Source: JANQPX01 sp965204405 (GTDB lineage: Bacteria > Pseudomonadota > Alphaproteobacteria > Geminicoccales > Geminicoccaceae). Taken from it: 64,000 bases of DNA. The DNA lies in contig CBDBEN010000003.1 in assembly GCA_965204405.1 (NCBI GenBank), positions 248,001 through 312,000 of the forward strand, read 5' to 3'. A program made the translations under genes and the position numbers. Below the pieces are notes generated by a model. It saw only the letters and a program-made list of their open reading frames with translations. It had not been told where the DNA came from and searched no databases. Below are positions 58,289 to 64,000 of the stretch, piece after piece (position 1 is the first letter of the stretch; each line of letters opens with the position of its first letter).

Positions 58289-59736
58289 TGTTCACAGGAT
58301 TGCGCCGGGTCTGGCAGGTCACGCGCTCGGCCTGGATCGAGGACAGGCAACGCCCGAAGCGGGATCTCAGGCGTCAGGAGTTGGCGTTCCTGCCGGCGGC
58401 GGTGGAGGTGGTGGAGACACCGGCCTCACCGGTTGGCCGCGGTGTGGCGCTGACCTTGATGGCGGTGGTGGTGGGTGCCTTGGTCTGGGCGTATTTCGGC
58501 CATGTGGATACGGTGGCGGTGGCGCAAGGGCGGATTATCCCGGGCGGCAAGGTGAAGACCATCCAGCCCTTGGAGAGTGCGGTGGTGGCCTCGATCCATG
58601 TCGAGGAGGGTCAGGCGGTCGCGGCTGGCGATCTTCTCCTGACCTTCGATCCGACCGAGCAGCAGGCGGACAAGGGCCAGGTCGAGCGCGAGCTGACCGA
58701 GGCGTCATTGGAGACCTGCCGGCTCCAGGCAACGCTCGAGGCTTTGACGACAGCCGGCGGTCGGGAAGCTTCGGCCGATGCGCTGTTCGATCAGGCCATG
58801 GCGGAGGATGCCTGGCTGGATCCCGATGATCGGACCCTTTTGCCCCTGATCCTGACCCAGCGCTTGCGCCTGCGCGAAGATCTGACCGCCAGCCGGGCGA
58901 GACTTCTGGCTTATGACAAGAAAATCGAGCAGCAGCTGGCCGGGCAAAGGGCGATCTATGCGGATATCAGGCGGTTCGAGCAGGTCATTCCGCTCCTGGC
59001 CAAGAGAGAGGCCGGCCTTGCCGGTCTTCTCGAGGACGGCATGACCGAGCGCTGGCGCTGGCTGGAAGTCCGTCAGGAGCTGATCGAGTCGAAGGAGCAG
59101 CTGGAGGCCTCCCGCCATCGCTTGCGCGAGGCGGCCGCCGCGATCGAGAGCCTCTCCCGAGAACGCCAGGACGCCGAGGCCAGCCACCGCCAGCAGCTCC
59201 TCGCCGACCTCGCCGCAGCCCGAACCCAGGCCGACCTCAGCCATCTCGCTTTGCAAAAAGCGGAGCAATGGGAACGGCGCCAATCCCTGAAGGCGCCCGT
59301 GGACGGCATCGTCCAGCAGCTCCAGGTGCATACCATCGGCGGCGTGGTCACCCCGGCCGAACCCTTGATGATCATCGTGCCGAGAGACGCACCCCTGGAG
59401 ATCGAGGCCATGGCGCTCAACAAGGACATCGGCTTCATCGAAGAAGGCCAGCCCGCCGAGATCAAGGTCGAAGCCTTCCCCTTCACCCGCTACGGATTGA
59501 TCGACGGTGAAGTTACCCAAGTCTCCGCCGATGCCGTGACCGACGAGCAGCTGGGCCTGGTCTACCCGCTCAAAGCCTCCATGACCCGAACCGACATCCT
59601 GGTCGACAACCGCCACGTCAACCTCACCCCAGGCATGGCCGTCGGCGTCGAAGTCAAAACAGGACAAAGACGCCTCATCGAGTTCTTCCTCTCACCGTTT
59701 CTAACCTATCAGGATGAAGCCATGAGGGAGAGATGA
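58288..59736 (+). CDS. Type I secretion membrane fusion protein (HlyD family)
   Basis: The 482-residue product has a cytoplasmic N-terminal 50 residues, one membrane helix (VALTLMAVVVGALVWAYFG, about 53-71), then the biotinyl-lipoyl half-motif GRIIPGGKVKTIQPLESAVV, a long coiled coil (about 120-330), and the second half-motif SLKAPVDGIVQQLQVHTIGG before the beta-barrel. HlyD proteins link the ABC transporter to a TolC-like outer-membrane channel. The start ATG overlaps the ABC gene stop by 1 bp. No TolC gene is visible within the window, so the channel is probably shared. Confidence 0.92.
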   Translation: MFTGLRRVWQVTRSAWIEDRQRPKRDLRRQELAFLPAAVEVVETPASPVGRGVALTLMAVVVGALVWAYFGHVDTVAVAQGRIIPGGKVKTIQPLESAVVASIHVEEGQAVAAGDLLLTFDPTEQQADKGQVERELTEASLETCRLQATLEALTTAGGREASADALFDQAMAEDAWLDPDDRTLLPLILTQRLRLREDLTASRARLLAYDKKIEQQLAGQRAIYADIRRFEQVIPLLAKREAGLAGLLEDGMTERWRWLEVRQELIESKEQLEASRHRLREAAAAIESLSRERQDAEASHRQQLLADLAAARTQADLSHLALQKAEQWERRQSLKAPVDGIVQQLQVHTIGGVVTPAEPLMIIVPRDAPLEIEAMALNKDIGFIEEGQPAEIKVEAFPFTRYGLIDGEVTQVSADAVTDEQLGLVYPLKASMTRTDILVDNRHVNLTPGMAVGVEVKTGQRRLIEFFLSPFLTYQDEAMRER

Positions 59737-59984
59737 CGATCCTTAGCGCTTTTTGCCGAATTGGAACGCCATGTGTATTGGGACTGTTAGAGATAAGCTG
59801 CTGTCTTCACCATTTTTGGCAAAATTTTAGACGTTCCAGCGTATGTAAGAGGAAATGATGAACTCTACCAATCAAGGCAGCCCGTCTGCGGCATTGTAGG
59901 GCGCTGGTGTCTGGCTCTTCATCAAATCGCCAGTTTACGGCGATCGCCTAGTCAGTGAGCTTGAATGGCGGTTAGGGCATTTTT
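59737..59984. other. Gene-free spacer after the secretion operon
   Basis: This about 250-bp stretch after the HlyD gene contains no convincing gene. It leads into palindromic repeat B at 59985-60101. No clear terminator hairpin with a T run was seen directly after the HlyD stop. Confidence 0.4.
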
Positions 59985-60101
59985 CGATCTTACGAGGTCA
60001 CCACCAGCCCGCTCCCCCTCCCAACCACCCGCAGGATCCCGATCATAACGGGTGGTTGGGAGGGGGAGCGGGCTGGTTCCGTTTGATCTAAAAATGCTCT
60101 A
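59985..60101. repeat. Dispersed palindromic repeat B, intact copy
   Basis: The arms at 60003-60031 and 60049-60077 are perfectly complementary over 29 bp with a 17-bp loop. The repeat ends at 60100-60101 in the palindrome TGCTCTAGAGCA. Read in reverse, it matches the diverged copy at 38612-38720 from GGAACCAGCCCGCT to the GATC and A-rich tail. It lies exactly between the secretion operon and the IS630-type element. Confidence 0.75.
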
Positions 60102-60120
60102 GAGCATTTCCTGGTCAGGT

Positions 60121-60621
60121 TTACGCATATCCAGCATGCCTGAAGTAGTTTGCACACTCGGTTTTGGAGAAGGTGTCGAGCGTTTTGCCGATCTGTTGTT
60201 GCAAACCGTCGATGGTGCGCGCGGCGGCGCTTCGTATCAGGGTTTTGAGTTTGGCAAACGCGTTTTCGATCGGGTTCAGGTCCGGAGAGTAGGGTGGCAG
60301 GTAGCAGAGTTGGGCGCCGGCTTTTTGGAGAATGTCACGAACGCCGGCGACTTTGTGGGCGGGCAGATTGTCCATGACCACGATGTCGCCGTGCTTGAGC
60401 GTCGGCGCCAGGCAATGACGGAGATAGGTGAGGAACGCGACACCATCCATGGGACCATCGATTATCCAGGGCGCGTCGATGCCATCGACCCGAAGGGCGG
60501 CAATGAAAGTCAGCGTTTTCCAGTGGCCGTGGGGAACCGGGCTGACCAGACGTTCGCCGATCGGACAGCGACCATAGAGCCTCGTCATCTTCGTGGTGAA
60601 GCCAGTTTCATCGAGGAACAC
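60121..60621 (-). CDS. IS630 transposase, C-terminal DDE ORF (orfB)
   Basis: The frame encodes the DDE domain: FLDETGFTTKMTRLYGRCP (first catalytic Asp), DIVVMDNLPAHKVAGV (second Asp) and YLPPYSPDLNPIENAFAKLK (catalytic Glu). Upstream of its first start the same frame continues open back to the A7 run, reading HAAEQNRPDV and WRRVQPWIDPDRLV, which is the normal IS630 linker. It therefore belongs to a fused orfAB product made by frameshifting (+1 relative to orfA) or by transcriptional slippage. No inactivating mutation is seen in the DDE part. Confidence 0.85.
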   Translation of the reverse strand: MFLDETGFTTKMTRLYGRCPIGERLVSPVPHGHWKTLTFIAALRVDGIDAPWIIDGPMDGVAFLTYLRHCLAPTLKHGDIVVMDNLPAHKVAGVRDILQKAGAQLCYLPPYSPDLNPIENAFAKLKTLIRSAAARTIDGLQQQIGKTLDTFSKTECANYFRHAGYA

Positions 60622-60664
60622 CAGCCGATCCGGGTCGATCCAAGGCTGAACGCGCCGCCAGGCC

Positions 60665-61057
60665 TCACGCCGTCTCCTGACGTCCGGACGATTCTGTTCC
60701 GCGGCGTGCGCGGTCTTTTTTTAAACGGATGCGGTTGCGCCACAAAAAGGTGTGAAGGCAGCTCTTGCTGACATGGATGCCGTCTGCCGCCAAGCGTTCG
60801 CCAATCTGCTTGAGCGTCAGATCCGGTTCATCGGCCACCAGCCGCAGAAGACGATCTTTGTGCGGCAAAAGCTTGGCCGGCGGATGACCATGCATCGGCT
60901 TGGCATTGACGCTGCCGGTCTCGCGCTTGCGCTGCACCCATTTGACCGCCGTCGATGCACTCACCTGAAGATGACGAGCTGCGGCGCGTGCCGAACTGCC
61001 GGCTTCGACAGCCTCGATCAGGCGTTCGCGTAAATCTAACGAGTAAGCTCGCGGCAT
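60665..61057 (-). CDS. IS630 transposase, N-terminal ORF (orfA)
   Basis: The start is the ATG at 61055-61057 with GGGAGG 4 nt upstream. The 130-residue product has the HTH region MPRAYSLDLRERLIEAVEAG, SARAAARHLQVSASTAVKWV and the second helix set typical of IS630 orfA (LKQIGERLAADGIHVSKSCL, to its limit). It ends out of frame after RLKK at a run of seven A. The DDE catalytic part is encoded in the +1 frame downstream, so a frameshift at the A7 run (60716-60722) should be needed for full-length transposase. Its ribosome binding site and length are as expected. Confidence 0.85.
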   Translation of the reverse strand: MPRAYSLDLRERLIEAVEAGSSARAAARHLQVSASTAVKWVQRKRETGSVNAKPMHGHPPAKLLPHKDRLLRLVADEPDLTLKQIGERLAADGIHVSKSCLHTFLWRNRIRLKKDRARRGTESSGRQETA

Positions 61058-61153
61058 GATCCCTCCCAACTCTGTTTGCTGGAAGAGAAACACATCAGGC
61101 CTGAACGTAACATCTTGATAGACAGAGATGATTCAATCTGTCGCGGAAGTGCT

Positions 61154-63388
61154 CTAGAACTCGCTCCAGCCATCGTCGCCGGCATCCGCCAGGGCATCCG
61201 GGCGCATCACCGGCTGCTTGGGCTTGGCCTTCGGCGTGGTGCGAGCAGGTTTGGATACTCTTGGGCGTGGCGATGATGCCGGCGGGCGGTGATACGGGGT
61301 GGCCGAGCCGTCGAGCTTGAAGAAGGTCATCAGCTCGGTAAGCTTGCCCGCCTGGTCACTTAAGGCACGTGCTGCTGCTGAGCTCTCCTCCACCAGAGCC
61401 GAGTTCTGCTGGGTCATCTCATCCATGTTGGTCACAGAACAGTTGATCTCCTGGATACCTGACGCCTGCTCCTGGGAAGCGCTGGAGATTTCGCGCACAA
61501 TTCCGGTCACCTTGCCGATCGAGCCCACGATCTCGCCGAGGGCCTCGCCCGCCTGATTGACCAACTCCACGCCATCCTTAACCTGGCCGTTGCTGTCTTG
61601 GATCAGGCTCTTGATGTCGTCGGCCGCTTGGGCCGAGCGTTGGGCAAGTTGGCGAACCTCCTGAGCAACCACGGCAAAGCCCTTGCCGGCTTCGCCTGCA
61701 CGCGCCGCCTCGACGCTGGCATTGAGGGCCAAAAGATTGGTCTGGAATGCAATCTCGTCGATTACGCCGATGATGTCGGTGATCTTCTGGGCTGAGCCCT
61801 CGATGCCACTCATCGCCGTCACTGCCCGTTCGACGATCTCGCCCCCCCTGCTGGCGGTCTGGTTGGCGGCATCGGCGAGCTGGTCGGCGTTCTTGGCGTT
61901 ATCGGCATTCTGCCGGACGGTGGCCGCCATTTGCTCGGTCGATGCCGCCGTCTCCTCGAGGTTGGAGGCTGCTTGCTCCGTGCGCTCGGAGAGATCGCTT
62001 GTCCCGCTGCTGATCTCGGCCACGGCATTCTCGACCTCACCCGTCACTGCTCGGATCTGCGCTACGATATCCGCCAGCTGGCCGGCCGTTCGATTGACAT
62101 TGTCCCGGAGGTCGCCGAATGCACCGCGATAGTCAGCCTCGACACGCTGACCAAGATCACCATCAGCGAGAGCCCGCATCTTGTTGCAGACGTCGCTGAA
62201 AACAGCGTCCAGGCCGTCAACCAGCTTGTTGATGTTGACGCAAACATCCGCAAGGATCCCTGACTTGCCGTCGATGGACAGTCGCTGGGTGAGATCGCCG
62301 TCCGTCACTTTCTCCACAAGGGCAACGATCTCGGCTCCGAACATGTCATGGCTCTTGCGCCTCGCCTCAACTTCCTCCATCTCAGCACAGGCCTGAGCTT
62401 CCTTCTCCGCTTGAAGGTCTCTCGCGGCCGTGGCGTTCTGTTTGAAATGGCGCAGCGCCATGGCCATATCGCCAAGTTCGTCCCGACGCCCTTCACCGGA
62501 GATCTCGATATCCAGATTGCCATCGGCCAGCTTGCACATGGAAGCCGTTGCCGCACCAAGCGGACGGATGACGATCATGACGATCGTCAGTATCCCCAGG
62601 CAAGCAATGAGCAAGACGCCGATCGAAATGAGCCAGATGGTTCGGCTTGCGGCTTGCTGAGCCGTCTCTTCCGCTGTGTCGACGGCCGCCTGCATATTGG
62701 AGACCATTCGGTCCGCAGCGTCAGCGACAAGGGCTTCGAGTACCTCGGTAGTCCTCGCGGCAGATGTCTGCAAGGCTCTGGAACGGGCACTCTCTTCGAA
62801 GATATAGTTCGCTCGTGCTCGATCGAATGCCCCTTGATCAAGCAAAGACACCGTCCGTTCATGCGATTCACTGAAAATCTCAAGGAGACGCGGCAGATTG
62901 CCGGCATTGCGGACGATGAAGCGGTAGCGCTTATCGAACTCGGAAAGGATATCCGCTTCATTGGCGCTCGACATAGCCGGTCGATGAAAAGTTTCGCTTA
63001 CCTTTGTCAACTCGCGGTCAACCAGCGACGGTAATTCTCGCGCCAAACTCTTGAGTTTGGCCAGGCCTTCCCTGCTGGAAGCCTTCTTGCTCTTTAGAAG
63101 AGTACCTTGATGGGCTTCGATAAACTCGACGAGCGCTTCTTCGAAACCATTTACATTGGATTGGATTGCTGCTGTCGCCGCCGAAATCTCGATGCTGTTC
63201 TCGTAATTGCCAACGACATTCGAGACCGCTTGGTCACCGATGCCAATGGCATATTGCTGGGCACCAATGGCCAATACACCCAGCAATATTGCCGGCATCA
63301 CAACGAGCAGGACGAGCTTGGTCCCGATGCCGGAAAGCCAGGTGGTGCCGCCGGATCCGTTTTTGCGTGGTAAGGGTGACTTAGGCAT
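61154..63388 (-). CDS. Methyl-accepting chemotaxis protein
   Basis: The start is the ATG at 63386-63388 (the frame extends to 63409), which overlaps the NDVY-repeat gene stop. The 744-residue receptor has an N-terminal membrane helix (LVLLVVMPAILLGVLAIG), a periplasmic helical domain of about 230 residues, a second helix (TIWLISIGVLLIACLGILTI), two HAMP regions (about residues 300-350 and 390-450, with DGDLTQRL and DGDLGQRV), and the signalling hairpin IAFQTNLLALNASVEAARAG (tip). A Pro/Lys-rich tail ends GDDGWSEF, which could be a CheR-binding-type pentapeptide (GWSEF). The TAG stop is at the target TA of the IS630 element; the reading frame itself is intact. Confidence 0.92.
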   Translation of the reverse strand: MPKSPLPRKNGSGGTTWLSGIGTKLVLLVVMPAILLGVLAIGAQQYAIGIGDQAVSNVVGNYENSIEISAATAAIQSNVNGFEEALVEFIEAHQGTLLKSKKASSREGLAKLKSLARELPSLVDRELTKVSETFHRPAMSSANEADILSEFDKRYRFIVRNAGNLPRLLEIFSESHERTVSLLDQGAFDRARANYIFEESARSRALQTSAARTTEVLEALVADAADRMVSNMQAAVDTAEETAQQAASRTIWLISIGVLLIACLGILTIVMIVIRPLGAATASMCKLADGNLDIEISGEGRRDELGDMAMALRHFKQNATAARDLQAEKEAQACAEMEEVEARRKSHDMFGAEIVALVEKVTDGDLTQRLSIDGKSGILADVCVNINKLVDGLDAVFSDVCNKMRALADGDLGQRVEADYRGAFGDLRDNVNRTAGQLADIVAQIRAVTGEVENAVAEISSGTSDLSERTEQAASNLEETAASTEQMAATVRQNADNAKNADQLADAANQTASRGGEIVERAVTAMSGIEGSAQKITDIIGVIDEIAFQTNLLALNASVEAARAGEAGKGFAVVAQEVRQLAQRSAQAADDIKSLIQDSNGQVKDGVELVNQAGEALGEIVGSIGKVTGIVREISSASQEQASGIQEINCSVTNMDEMTQQNSALVEESSAAARALSDQAGKLTELMTFFKLDGSATPYHRPPASSPRPRVSKPARTTPKAKPKQPVMRPDALADAGDDGWSEF

Positions 63389-64000
63389 TGTCCGCCATCC
63401 TTTCGACAAGGCTCAGCGCCTCGGTCAAGCGGTCATAGACATTGGAAGGCGTGGTGCCGGACGGGATAGGTGCAAGACGAACCTCTTCAAGGTCTCCCGT
63501 GGCAATCTTCATGCTCGCGATCTCCGCAAGAAGATCGTTGAGCGCATAGCGCACCTGTTCCGGCTTGATTTTGCCGGTATCCTTAAAGGGAACGGTCAGG
63601 CCACCTGCCGGTGCAAGATTTGGGCGGGATTGAACGAGCCGCCTCATGGCAGAGGCGAGCTTGAAAGCATGCGCATAGACGTCATTAGGGTTTTTTCCGG
63701 CGCTCTTGGTCATGACGGGCTTGGACGAGATGCCATAGCGTTTGGCCATCGACTCCAATTCGAAAACGATGGTATCAGCGATCTGATAGACATCGTTTGG
63801 TACGGTCGCTGGAATACCTAGCCCATCGATCATCGATGACAGCCGATGGAGGGCGGCATAGACGTCATTTGGGTTTTTTTTGCCTGGGGCGGGTGTCGAA
63901 CCGGGACCGCCTCGCACGCCATAGATAGACTTGAGGCCAGCGATCACCTGAGAAACCTTGTTCACGGCCTCGATCACGTCTCCGGGCGTCACTTCCCGGG
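63381..64000 (-). CDS. NDVY-repeat protein, runs off the right edge
   Basis: The frame is open to the end of the window, so the N-terminus is missing. At least 206 residues are visible, with six to seven degenerate repeats of a P-x-D-V-Y motif about 30-50 residues apart: TPGDVIEAV, NPNDVYAAL, VPNDVYQIA, NPNDVYAHA, KPEQVRYAL and TPSNVYDRL. Each is followed by a short amphipathic helix. No signal peptide can be judged. The stop overlaps the chemoreceptor start, so the two are translationally coupled and the protein probably works with the receptor, perhaps as a periplasmic or cytoplasmic binding partner. The family is not known to me. Confidence 0.7.
   Translation of the reverse strand, partial: REVTPGDVIEAVNKVSQVIAGLKSIYGVRGGPGSTPAPGKKNPNDVYAALHRLSSMIDGLGIPATVPNDVYQIADTIVFELESMAKRYGISSKPVMTKSAGKNPNDVYAHAFKLASAMRRLVQSRPNLAPAGGLTVPFKDTGKIKPEQVRYALNDLLAEIASMKIATGDLEEVRLAPIPSGTTPSNVYDRLTEALSLVERMADNA

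Larger units (their letters stand above)
60102..61154. mobile_element. IS630-type insertion sequence
   Basis: The element is 1053 bp with imperfect terminal inverted repeats: GAGCATTTCCTGGTCAG at the left end and, on the minus strand, GAGCACTTCCGCGACAG at the right end. It is flanked by TA dinucleotides at 60100-60101 and 61155-61156, the expected duplicated target of IS630/Tc1-mariner elements. It contains two minus-strand reading frames that together make the transposase. The right boundary coincides with the chemoreceptor stop codon. Confidence 0.85.

Overview
The window looks like a piece of an alphaproteobacterial chromosome or large replicon. It is GC-rich with abundant solute-binding-protein transport systems (TRAP, ABC), a Ros/MucR-type regulator and a TPP-riboswitch-controlled thiamine salvage operon, plus catabolic clusters under GntR, IclR and Lrp/AsnC control. 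I cannot name genus or species from sequence alone. No rRNA, tRNA or CRISPR array was seen.

Layout. 1-3.3 kb: minus-strand operon of a FAH-family hydrolase, an OsmC protein and a DctP-DctQ-DctM TRAP transporter that runs off the left edge. 4.0-13.6 kb: surface polysaccharide cluster (two GT4 glycosyltransferases, AsnB, two methyltransferases, a Wzm/Wzt-type ABC exporter). 13.7-18.8 kb: GntR regulator, Cys/Met-type PLP enzyme and a sugar-type ABC importer without its own ATPase. 18.9-33.7 kb: Lrp/AsnC regulator, EhuBCDA-type ectoine ABC importer and EutA, then a converging minus operon (GntR/UTRA regulator, M20 deacylase, diaminopropionate ammonia-lyase, M24 ectoine-hydrolase-like enzyme, cupin), and a divergent operon (PhyH oxygenase, dimethylglycine-dehydrogenase-like flavoprotein, PLP fold-type II enzyme). 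Two GGTATATACC operators lie between the divergent operons. 34-38.3 kb: IclR regulator followed by a methanethiol oxidase-SCO-MauG operon. 38.7-41.8 kb: tenA-thiD-thiE-thiM with a TPP riboswitch. 41.9-46.3 kb: a Tat-exported TRAP binding protein, a Cys-Asn-Pro repeat lipoprotein, a beta-hydroxyacid dehydrogenase, an RraA-like protein and a methyltransferase. 46.3-50 kb: a decay zone with a MucR gene carrying an in-frame amber codon, a frameshifted IS1182-type transposase, an IS6 remnant and type II secretion-like leftovers.

50.1-59.7 kb is the most unusual region. An AT-rich GntR-type regulator is divergent from a 777-residue RTX protein whose C-terminal tail carries four consecutive cysteines. 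The RTX gene is followed by a radical SAM enzyme, a TauD-like Fe(II)/2-oxoglutarate oxygenase, a GNAT acyltransferase, and a type I secretion ABC transporter with its HlyD adaptor. The arrangement suggests a secreted RTX protein that is enzymatically modified, possibly on its Cys-rich tail; I do not recognise it as a described system. At least two short ORFs with plausible initiation contexts sit in this operon.

59.8-64 kb: a long palindromic repeat, an IS630-type element inserted exactly at the TA of the stop codon of a chemoreceptor gene, the chemoreceptor itself, and a protein built of NDVY-type repeats running off the right edge.
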